Source of the DNA: Lachnoclostridium phytofermentans
GTDB taxonomy: Bacteria > Bacillota > Clostridia > Lachnospirales > Lachnospiraceae
NCBI RefSeq assembly: GCF_000733755.1
Contig: NZ_JPOF01000007.1
Span: 248,001-312,000, forward strand
Length of the DNA stretch: 64,000 nt
Direction: 5' to 3'
This document shows positions 17,737 through 24,333 of the stretch, one piece after another (the first letter of the stretch is position 1; every line of letters starts with the position of its first letter). The position numbers and the translations under genes are program-made. The notes under the pieces are model-generated. The model saw nothing but the letters and a program-made list of their open reading frames with translations, was not told the DNA's origin and did no database searches.

Positions 17737-17758
17737 ATATAGGTAATATTACCTATAT
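17737..17758. promoter_or_regulatory. Perfect 22-bp palindrome, candidate operator
   Basis: The half site ATATAGGTAAT is followed by its exact reverse complement. It lies between the riboswitch terminator and the GGDEF-EAL start. It may be a protein operator for a dimeric regulator, or an RNA hairpin. No T-run follows. Confidence 0.55.
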
Positions 17759-17855
17759 TTCATAAAAGATAGGTATAGAAGATAGAGAATGCTCATGTTT
17801 TATATGTGATTGTTCCTAATTGTAGTCTAGAAAAGAGACTTGCTTGGAGATGTTT

Positions 17856-20255
17856 ATGCTAGATAAAATAAAAATAAAAATAATATTAATCATGGGCGTA
17901 GTATTATCAATTACTTTAATTGCTAATTTTATGTTTAGTAATCAAATATTAAAGGATGAATTAAGAAAAGCATTTTCAAAGGAAGTGTTAACCACTACAC
18001 GAGGATTACGTGCTCAAGTTGTTCGAATGTTATACTCTGGTACTGATGTAGAAGAGATTAATAGTTTTGATGAACAAAGTATCGCTACCTTAGAAGAAAC
18101 AGAAAATTTAAAATTTGCAATTATCATAGATTTAGATGGCAATATTTTATTTCATAGTGGTTTAAATAGTGATAAAAGCTTAACTTCTCTTACCAACTAT
18201 TTAAAAAGTTTGAGTCAGATGGATGGAGAGACTACTATTGTTGAATGGGACAATGAGAAATATCATATATGTTTTCTACCTGTCATAGTAAAGGGTGAAA
18301 CAGATTCCTATATTGTAGCAGGGTATTCTAGTAATAGTTACCTAAAACCATTAAGATATCTATCCTTATATACTTTTGTTATAGCAATACTACTACTTAT
18401 GGCGGCTATGGGAATAAGTATCTATTTGTTAAATCGATGGATTACCAGACCTTTAATACAACTTCATAAGGCTACGAAGGATATCGTAGTTAACGGAATG
18501 GACGGAGTTTCAAAGGTTGAGATACAGCAAAAAGATGAGATAGGTAAATTGGCAAATTCTTATAATCAGATGATAGAGTATCTAAGGCAAAGTACAGTTT
18601 CTAAAAGTTATCTAAGCAATATAATTACAAATATTTCAGATGCTTTAGTGGTTGCTGATACTAACTTTTGTATTGAAACTGTGAATGAAGCAACGAAAAG
18701 GATGTTCGGTTATTCAGAAGAAGAGTTGATTGGAACTTCAGTATCTATATTTTTTCCTAATGTTCAAGCACAAGTGCTAGAACATTGGAAAAACACTATC
18801 ATAGGAAATGGACAATACAGTGATTATGAGGTGGTAATCCATTCCAAAGAGAAGAATGCAATACCTGTTTTAGTAAGCAGTTCCGTAATGATAGAAGAAA
18901 ACTCTGGGCAAATTCATTTTGTATGTATTGCTAAGGATATCTCAGAGCGTAGAAAGGCTGAGGAATCAATACGTTATCAAGCAAATCATGATATGTTAAC
19001 TGGGCTTAGCAATCGATACGCACTTGAAAAGGAAATCAAGGCATGCTCAAAGAGAATATTATTTAATCCAGAGGAAACATCACTGTTTTTGTATTTAGAT
19101 TTGGATAAATTTAAAATAGTCAATGATGTTTGTGGACATCATGCAGGCGATGAGCTGATTAAGAACCTCTCTAGCATGATGAAACAAAATCTCAGAGAAC
19201 AAGATATCCTCGCACGCATTGGAGGAGATGAATTTGGTGTGTTATTAAATGAGATTAGTCCGGAAGAAGGCTTAAAAATTGCGGAAATCCTCTGTGAGAC
19301 TGTGAAAAAATTCCGATTTATCTGGGAAGAAAAAGTATTTACATTAGGGGTTAGTATCGGCGCGGTAATTATTAACAAAGAATTATATGAGGTAGCTAAA
19401 GTGATATCCGCCGCAGATCAGGCTTGCTATATATCAAAGGAAAATGGCGGAAATCGAGTACAACTGTTTAGTGAATCAGAACAAGAATTTTCTCTTAGAG
19501 AAGAAGAAATGCAAGTTATGCCTAGCATAACAAAAGCCTTTGAAGAAAATAGATTCTGTTTGGTTTATCAAGAAATTGTTAATGTATCAGATTCAGTATT
19601 AAGTGGATATGAAGCTTTAATTCGAATGAAAGATGAACATGGGCAGTTAGTATCTCCTGGAACCTTTTTGCCAGCAGCGCAACGTTATAATAAGTTGACG
19701 GACATTGATCGATGGGTAATAACAAACTTTTGTACAAACTATGCTACTTATCAGAGTGATTCTGCTGGAAATGATTATATCTATAACATCAATATTTCCG
19801 CAATGTCGATTAATGCAGAAGACTTTCTAGAGTTTATTTGTCGTCAATTTAAAGCATATCAGGTACCACCACAATGTGTTTGCTTTGAAATTACAGAAAC
19901 ATCTGCGGTATCTAATTTTGTTAAAGCAAAAGAGTTTATTCAAGAGCTAAAGAAGTTAGGTTGCAGATTCGCACTCGATGACTTTGGAAGTGGTTTATCT
20001 TCCTTTACTTATTTAAAATATTTACCTGTTGATTATATAAAAATAGATGGAATTATTGTAAATGATATCGATAAGAATAAAATTGATTACGCACTGGTTT
20101 CATCAATTAATGAAATTGCACACTTAATGGGAATGAAGACAATAGCAGAATATGTAGAAAGTGAGGCTATATTTCAATGCCTTCATGAGATTGGCGTTGA
20201 TTATGCACAAGGGTATTGGGTAGGGAAACCAAAGGGATTATCAAAGGTGGTATAG
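17856..20255 (+). CDS. Membrane-anchored PAS-GGDEF-EAL c-di-GMP turnover protein
   Basis: About 799 residues. Two membrane segments (near residues 7-27 and 170-195) flank an extracytoplasmic sensor. A HAMP-like linker (about 195-250) follows, then a PAS domain (NIITNISDALVVADTNFCIETVNEA to DISERRKAEES), a GGDEF domain with intact IGGDEFGVLL, and an EAL domain with YEALIRM and EITETSAV. Both catalytic signatures look intact, so it may synthesise and degrade c-di-GMP. The frame is open from TTG 17844, but GGAG at 17846-17849 is 6 nt from ATG 17856. The upstream GEMM riboswitch implies control by its own product. Confidence 0.93.
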   Translation: MLDKIKIKIILIMGVVLSITLIANFMFSNQILKDELRKAFSKEVLTTTRGLRAQVVRMLYSGTDVEEINSFDEQSIATLEETENLKFAIIIDLDGNILFHSGLNSDKSLTSLTNYLKSLSQMDGETTIVEWDNEKYHICFLPVIVKGETDSYIVAGYSSNSYLKPLRYLSLYTFVIAILLLMAAMGISIYLLNRWITRPLIQLHKATKDIVVNGMDGVSKVEIQQKDEIGKLANSYNQMIEYLRQSTVSKSYLSNIITNISDALVVADTNFCIETVNEATKRMFGYSEEELIGTSVSIFFPNVQAQVLEHWKNTIIGNGQYSDYEVVIHSKEKNAIPVLVSSSVMIEENSGQIHFVCIAKDISERRKAEESIRYQANHDMLTGLSNRYALEKEIKACSKRILFNPEETSLFLYLDLDKFKIVNDVCGHHAGDELIKNLSSMMKQNLREQDILARIGGDEFGVLLNEISPEEGLKIAEILCETVKKFRFIWEEKVFTLGVSIGAVIINKELYEVAKVISAADQACYISKENGGNRVQLFSESEQEFSLREEEMQVMPSITKAFEENRFCLVYQEIVNVSDSVLSGYEALIRMKDEHGQLVSPGTFLPAAQRYNKLTDIDRWVITNFCTNYATYQSDSAGNDYIYNINISAMSINAEDFLEFICRQFKAYQVPPQCVCFEITETSAVSNFVKAKEFIQELKKLGCRFALDDFGSGLSSFTYLKYLPVDYIKIDGIIVNDIDKNKIDYALVSSINEIAHLMGMKTIAEYVESEAIFQCLHEIGVDYAQGYWVGKPKGLSKVV

Positions 20256-20267
20256 TAGAATGATAGG

Positions 20268-20299
20268 AAAGCGAACAAGCGATGACTTGTTCGCTTTTT
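20268..20299 (+). terminator. Intrinsic terminator after the GGDEF-EAL gene
   Basis: AAAGCGAACAAG (20268-20279) pairs with CTTGTTCGCTTT (20286-20297), ending in a T-run. Confidence 0.9.
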
Positions 20300-20330
20300 C
20301 TTTAGGACTTGTTAAGATTATTACAGTATG

Positions 20331-20365
20331 GAAGAAAAGTTAGCGAAGTGTACCCTTTTCTTATT
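20331..20365. repeat. Dispersed hairpin repeat, copy 2
   Basis: GAAGAAAAGTTAGCGAAGTG then TACCCTTTTCTTATT. It is a more divergent member of the GCGAAGCGTG hairpin family. Confidence 0.6.
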
Positions 20366-20434
20366 AATAATAAGTTGGACTCTTACGAATAGCATACTCT
20401 TTTTAATTCTAATCAAATTTTAATTAATTCTATA

Positions 20435-20463
20435 TTGACTATATGTTCTATAAGTAGTATAAC
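20435..20463 (+). promoter_or_regulatory. Predicted promoter of hsp20
   Basis: TTGACT at 20435-20440, a 17-nt spacer and TATAAC at 20458-20463. No CIRCE element is visible nearby. Confidence 0.75.
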
Positions 20464-20543
20464 ATATACAACAAGGAAAACAAAGTAGAGTTCTAGATTC
20501 CTTGTTTCACATAGATAATAATAAATAGAATGGAGTGATTGTT

Positions 20544-20966
20544 ATGTTAAGACCAAGTATTTTTCAGAGAGAGCAATATAATTTGAGTAACTATTTTGAC
20601 GAATTTCAAAAGAGTTTCTTTGGTGAATTAGGTGGTATGTTTAACAGCTTCAAGACGGATATTTTAGATAAAGGTGATTATTTCGAGCTGCAAGCAGATC
20701 TTCCTGGATTTTCTAAAGAAGAGATTGAAATCGGTATTCAAGGTGATTACCTAACCATTTCAGCAGAACATAAAGAAGAGAGTAAGGAAGAGAAGGATAA
20801 TTATATACATCAGGAGAGACGATATGGTTCTTACCAGAGAAGTTTTAATGTAGCAAACATCGATACAAATTCGATTAATGCAGAGTATAAGGATGGAGTA
20901 CTTAATTTAAAACTTCCAAAATTGGAGCAAATTGCAGATAACAATAGAAAAATTGAAGTAAAGTAA
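20544..20966 (+). CDS. Hsp20/alpha-crystallin family small heat-shock protein
   Basis: A 140-residue ATP-independent holdase chaperone. The alpha-crystallin domain runs from about KTDILDKGDYFELQADLPGF to YKDGVLNLKLPK, including the family's GVL motif. The last residues (NNRKIEVK) carry the I-x-V motif used for oligomerisation. The frame is open from GTG 20535, but GGAG at 20532-20535 is 8 nt before ATG 20544, giving MLRPSIFQRE. It is monocistronic between its own promoter and a strong terminator. Confidence 0.94.
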   Translation: MLRPSIFQREQYNLSNYFDEFQKSFFGELGGMFNSFKTDILDKGDYFELQADLPGFSKEEIEIGIQGDYLTISAEHKEESKEEKDNYIHQERRYGSYQRSFNVANIDTNSINAEYKDGVLNLKLPKLEQIADNNRKIEVK

Positions 20967-21037
20967 TAAGATATTTTAGTCAAATCAGTGCTGATAACAG
21001 AGGTACTCTTCTTAAGGAATCCTTCGAATAAAAAGCG

Positions 21038-21099
21038 AGAGTAATTCGATTATTATATGGGATATTTTTAATTCCATTCAATCGAATTACTCTTTTTTT
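21038..21099 (+). terminator. Intrinsic terminator after hsp20
   Basis: AGAGTAATTCGATT (21038-21051) pairs perfectly with 21080-21093 across a 28-nt loop, then a T-run to 21099. Confidence 0.85.
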
Positions 21100-21253
21100 A
21101 TTCATTTTTCATTATACATGGGTAATTCTTTTTGGTTTTCCACTTTTCTTTGAGATACCCCTTCTTTTTCTATTTTTATTTTTCTTTTCATATAGAATTG
21201 TTTAGAGTATAATGGATTTCATTATTGACTTTTAATACATTGGAGGAATTCCC

Positions 21254-22111
21254 ATGATTCATGACATTGAACCTTATCAATTTAGAAACGAATTTATAGA
21301 TAGAAAACCACAAGAGAATGATTTATGTATTTGGTTTTCAAAAGGGGAGGTTTTTTTATTAAAGGGTAACGAGTGTCCTTTTCCAACATTTAAGGAATTA
21401 ATTAGCCTACAACCCTCTTTCAGTAAGTTGCTATATGAGGAAGCAGAGTACTTATTTCAAATAGATGACCAAATGTTTTATATGTTTGTTTATGATAACT
21501 TAAAGGAACCAACAACAGAAGACCAATTTGAAAAACAAGAGATATTTCGTACATTAAAGCAAAAGCATTATGCTTTTGCAGGTATTACCGCTTATCAATT
21601 ATATCGCTTTAGGTTAAATAATCGTTACTGTGGAAGATGTGGATCAGAGATGAAACACAGTCTGAAAGAACGTGCTTATACCTGTGATTCCTGCGGCAAG
21701 GTTACTTATCCAACAATTTCACCAGCTATCATTGTCGCGATTACAAATGGAAATCAGTTACTCTTAACCAGATATGCGAGAGGAAATTATAAAAGATATG
21801 GTTTGGTAGCAGGATTTGTTGAGGTTGGAGAAACTTTAGAGGAAACAGTAAAACGTGAGGTAATGGAGGAAGTTGGTTTAAAGATTAAGAATATACGTTA
21901 CTATAAAAGTCAACCTTGGTCATTTTCCGATTCTATGATGATTGGTTTTTATGCCGAATTAGATGGAGATGATAAGGTTACTTTACAAGAAGAAGAGCTT
22001 GCTGAAGCCACTTGGTTTAAAAGAGATGAAATTCCTTATAACGAAAGTAGTGTTAGTATCGCGCAAGAACTTATTGATAATTTCCGTAATGGAACTCATA
22101 CAAAGGTTTAA
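21254..22111 (+). CDS. nudC: NAD+ diphosphatase (NudC-type Nudix hydrolase)
   Basis: A 285-residue enzyme of the NudC family, hydrolysing NAD(H) and removing NAD caps from RNA. The order of parts is an N-terminal domain, a zinc ribbon (CGRCG near 128-132 and CDSCGK near 146-151), a conserved S-P-A-I-I-V strand and a Nudix box starting GFVEVGETLEE with REVMEEVGL. The family marker SQPWSF after the Nudix box is present (KSQPWSFSDSMMIGF). Ribosome binding site TTGGAGGAATTCCC precedes ATG 21254. It appears monocistronic. Confidence 0.95.
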   Translation: MIHDIEPYQFRNEFIDRKPQENDLCIWFSKGEVFLLKGNECPFPTFKELISLQPSFSKLLYEEAEYLFQIDDQMFYMFVYDNLKEPTTEDQFEKQEIFRTLKQKHYAFAGITAYQLYRFRLNNRYCGRCGSEMKHSLKERAYTCDSCGKVTYPTISPAIIVAITNGNQLLLTRYARGNYKRYGLVAGFVEVGETLEETVKREVMEEVGLKIKNIRYYKSQPWSFSDSMMIGFYAELDGDDKVTLQEEELAEATWFKRDEIPYNESSVSIAQELIDNFRNGTHTKV

Positions 22112-22127
22112 TTTGATATTCATGTTA

Positions 22128-22145
22128 CAGGGGATTTAACCCCTG
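22128..22145 (+). terminator. Short GC hairpin after nudC, weak terminator
   Basis: CAGGGG at 22128-22133 pairs with CCCCTG at 22140-22145, then AGCAATTTTATTT. The T-tract is displaced, so activity is uncertain. Confidence 0.45.
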
Positions 22146-22160
22146 AGCAATTTTATTTAC

Positions 22161-22195
22161 GACAAGGAAAAGTTCGCAAAGCGTGATTTTTCTAG
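22161..22195. repeat. Dispersed hairpin repeat, copy 3
   Basis: GACAAGGAAAAGTTCGCAAA then GCGTGATTTTTCTAG. It lies between the convergent nudC and rsgA genes. Confidence 0.7.
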
Positions 22196-22242
22196 TTGTA
22201 TGAATGGAGATATCTCAGTTGTTATGTTATTCAGCAAGAATT

Positions 22243-22286
22243 AAAAAACGTAGAAATCCCTACCTAAAAGATAAGAAATTCTACGT
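22243..22286 (-). terminator. Intrinsic terminator of rsgA (minus strand)
   Basis: On the minus strand ACGTAGAA (22286-22279) pairs with TTCTACGT (22255-22248), followed by TTTTTAATT. Confidence 0.8.
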
Positions 22287-22365
22287 GAAACAATACTTGC
22301 GTAATTGCAATGCTTTATAGGATCATTTTCTAATTCCAGATAGTATTTTGCTAAGAATAATAAAA

Positions 22366-23445
22366 TCAAATATTTATATTTTTTCTTGAATAATGTTGCT
22401 GCTTAGAAGCATTTTTACCTGCTGTTGTTCTAGCAAATTGATAAGCAGCTTTTTTTGCACTATGTCTTACTTCCCTTTGTAGTTTATGGTAGGACCTAAG
22501 TCTGTCAGAACTTAAGGAACCGTCTTCAATCGCTTGCTTTACAGCGCAGCCAGGTTCCTTATCGTGTTTGCAATCTTGAAATTTACAGTAGTTAGATAAG
22601 GATTCGATATCTTGAAACGTAGAGGAAAGTCCTGATTCCACATTCGATAATCCAAGCTCTCTCATTCCTGGTGTATCGATAATCATAACACCATTGGATA
22701 GGCAGATTAATTCACGATGAGTTGTTGTATGACGCCCTTTGTCATCATCATCTCGTATACCGCATACTTTCATCACTTCTTCACCAGAAAGTGCATTCAC
22801 AAGTGAGGATTTGCCAATTCCAGAGGATCCTAAGAATACAATCGTAGTACCGGTGGTAAGATATTCGCTTAGTTGCCCTAAACCTTCTCCTGTTACTGCA
22901 CTGATTGCTACCACCTTTACGCCAAATGACACTTGCTCCATCTTAGCAATCTGTTCCGATACATCCTCACATAAGTCCGACTTTGTTAGAACTATGATTG
23001 GTGTAGCTCCGCTTTCGTAAGCAGTAGAAAGATAACGCTCCATTCGTCTGACACTAAAATCCTGATTCAAAGACTCCATTAAGAATACATAATCAAAATT
23101 TGAAGCAATAGATTGAACTGCCTCATTACCGGAATAGTTACCGAATCCAGGATTACTTCTAGTAAAATAGCTTTTTCTATTTAAGATGCGGTAAATAATA
23201 TCATCACCATGCTCGTTATGCTTAATTAGTACAAAATCACCAACGGCTGGGTATACGAGATATTTTGAGTTCTGATAAAATAATGAGCTTTTTAATCTTG
23301 CACTACTTTCTCCGAATTCACTGAACAGCTCGTAAGACTCCTTATGAACGGCACTAACTCTTGCAGGAATTAAAGAAAGTTCGATATCGTTTTTTGTTAT
23401 TTGTTTTTTGAAAAATTCAGTAAAGCCTAGTTGTTGTAAATTCAT
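22366..23445 (-). CDS. rsgA: Ribosome small-subunit-dependent GTPase RsgA
   Basis: A circularly permuted GTPase that checks late 30S maturation. At 359 residues it has an N-terminal OB domain, then G4 (VLTKSDL) ahead of G1 (GSSGIGKSSLVNAL) and G3 (DTPGMRELGL), the permuted order that defines the family. The C-terminal zinc site includes C-x5-C-x-H and a later C (CKFQDCKHDKEPGC). The minus-strand ribosome binding site TAGGAGGAAACTACA precedes the start. A leader with a short ORF and a terminator lies directly upstream, divergent from AspRS. Confidence 0.95.
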   Translation of the reverse strand: MNLQQLGFTEFFKKQITKNDIELSLIPARVSAVHKESYELFSEFGESSARLKSSLFYQNSKYLVYPAVGDFVLIKHNEHGDDIIYRILNRKSYFTRSNPGFGNYSGNEAVQSIASNFDYVFLMESLNQDFSVRRMERYLSTAYESGATPIIVLTKSDLCEDVSEQIAKMEQVSFGVKVVAISAVTGEGLGQLSEYLTTGTTIVFLGSSGIGKSSLVNALSGEEVMKVCGIRDDDDKGRHTTTHRELICLSNGVMIIDTPGMRELGLSNVESGLSSTFQDIESLSNYCKFQDCKHDKEPGCAVKQAIEDGSLSSDRLRSYHKLQREVRHSAKKAAYQFARTTAGKNASKQQHYSRKNINI

Positions 23446-23471
23446 TGTAGTTTCCTCCTAAAAATAGGCAC

Positions 23472-23496
23472 AAAAAAAACACGCCTTCACGTGTTT
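23472..23496 (-). terminator. Leader terminator just upstream of rsgA
   Basis: On the minus strand AAACACG (23496-23490) pairs with CGTGTTT (23483-23477) and is followed by a run of T (A-run 23472-23479 on plus). It ends about 25 nt before the rsgA start, inside its own leader, so it acts as an attenuator candidate and not as a gene-end terminator. Confidence 0.75.
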
Positions 23497-23604
23497 GTGC
23501 GATTTCCCTATTGCTTTTTAAGCGTTTGGTTAAGCAAAGTTTGCAGATACTATTCTACATTGCCTATTACACATACAAGATCATGAAAGGTTACGAAGTA
23601 TTGT

Positions 23605-23640
23605 TTATTTGATAAAGACCTCAACATTTTTATTCATCAT
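23605..23640 (-). CDS. 11-residue leader peptide upstream of rsgA
   Basis: A minus-strand frame MMNKNVEVFIK. It has ribosome binding sequence GAAAGG at 23654-23649, 8 nt before the ATG. The perfect hairpin GATACG-caga-CGTATC sits just 5' of the ribosome binding site. It starts about 60 nt after the predicted start point and precedes the leader terminator by about 110 nt. Translation is inferred. Confidence 0.5.
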   Translation of the reverse strand: MMNKNVEVFIK

Positions 23641-23703
23641 TAGAAACACCTTTCCCTTCTGATACGTCTGCGTATCGAAAAACTGACAATATTTACATAA
23701 TTA

Positions 23704-23732
23704 TTATTACCATAGTTATATAATAATGTCAA
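23704..23732 (-). promoter_or_regulatory. Predicted promoter of the rsgA leader (minus strand)
   Basis: Minus-strand TTGACA (23732-23727), a 17-nt spacer and TAATAA (23709-23704). It diverges from the AspRS promoter. Confidence 0.75.
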
Positions 23733-23740
23733 GAATTTTT

Positions 23741-23838
23741 CAATATCAGTCATGTAATAAGAGTGAACATAAGTCATGTAATATATTCAGGACATAAGCC
23801 TTGTAATTTATATTAGGACACAAGTGATATGATTTTAA
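23741..23838. repeat. Four imperfect 23-26 nt direct repeats between divergent promoters
   Basis: Units at about 23741, 23765, 23790 and 23816 share the consensus GGACATAAGTCATGTAAT. The array ends two bases before the AspRS -35 box and starts nine bases from the rsgA -35 box. The spacing suits repeated protein binding on nearly the same face of the DNA. Confidence 0.75.
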
Positions 23839-23840
23839 GG

Positions 23841-23869
23841 TTGACATATTAAAATTAAAGTGGTACATT
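23841..23869 (+). promoter_or_regulatory. Predicted promoter of the AspRS leader
   Basis: Perfect TTGACA at 23841-23846, a 17-nt spacer and TACATT at 23864-23869. Start point expected near 23876, giving a leader of about 458 nt. Confidence 0.8.
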
Positions 23870-23945
23870 ATGTGCTAATAATCATGACCAAATATTAGGT
23901 AAGTAATATATGGTTGGGATTAAAAGAAAAAGGAAGGTATCTATT

Positions 23946-23993
23946 ATGTTGATAAGTCCGATGTCAATTCTAAATAGGGACGATGATAGATAG
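23946..23993 (+). CDS. 15-residue leader peptide with three consecutive Asp codons
   Basis: ATG 23946 follows AGGAAGG (23931-23937) by 8 nt and encodes MLISPMSILNRDDDR, ending in TAG at 23991-23993. The three Asp codons GAC GAT GAT at 23979-23987 fall just before the stop. The next gene is an aspartyl-tRNA synthetase and an intrinsic terminator lies between them, which fits peptide-mediated attenuation by Asp-tRNA availability. Translation and mechanism are inferred. Confidence 0.65.
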   Translation: MLISPMSILNRDDDR

Positions 23994-24019
23994 CGCTTGC
24001 AACTTTGAATGATCTTGAT

Positions 24020-24099
24020 AGCCGACGGTTTTCATTTCATCATAGGTGTAAGCGCTAAAAGTGTTGCACCTATGTGGAGGATTTGATGTCGGCTTTTTT
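24020..24099 (+). terminator. Leader terminator T1 upstream of AspRS
   Basis: AGCCGAC (24020-24026) pairs with GTCGGCT (24088-24094) around a nested perfect helix CATAGGTG (24041-24048)/CACCTATG (24067-24074), followed by six T. A competing helix is possible between TAGCGCTT (23991-23998), which starts at the leader stop codon, and AAGCGCTA (24050-24057). Confidence 0.75.
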
Positions 24100-24162
24100 A
24101 TGGGGAGATGGGACGCTGTCTCCTTTGAATAGACCTAGGTTAAATAAAAAAGTTGATTTGGG

Positions 24163-24201
24163 AAGGACCACATTGGTAATTATTACGAATGTGGTCCTTT
24201 T
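24163..24201 (+). terminator. Second leader terminator T2 upstream of AspRS
   Basis: AAGGACCACATT (24163-24174) pairs perfectly with AATGTGGTCCTT (24188-24199), followed by TTCGCATTTTT. It is an additional check on readthrough into AspRS. Confidence 0.7.
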
Positions 24202-24333
24202 CGCATTTTTACAGTTTAATAATTATCTTTCTTTCTTAAAATTCTACCTATATGGTGTGCAACAATCATTTGTTTTGGAATAACTCAAAAAAAATAAAGG
24301 AAAGTGACTTATCTAAAAACTAGGAGGGATTTT

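Noticed and set aside
24074-24283. Plus-strand frame in the AspRS leader with GGAGG before ATG 24086
   Set aside because: It runs through both leader terminators and its codons are those of the stem arms. A second leader peptide is possible but there is no independent evidence.
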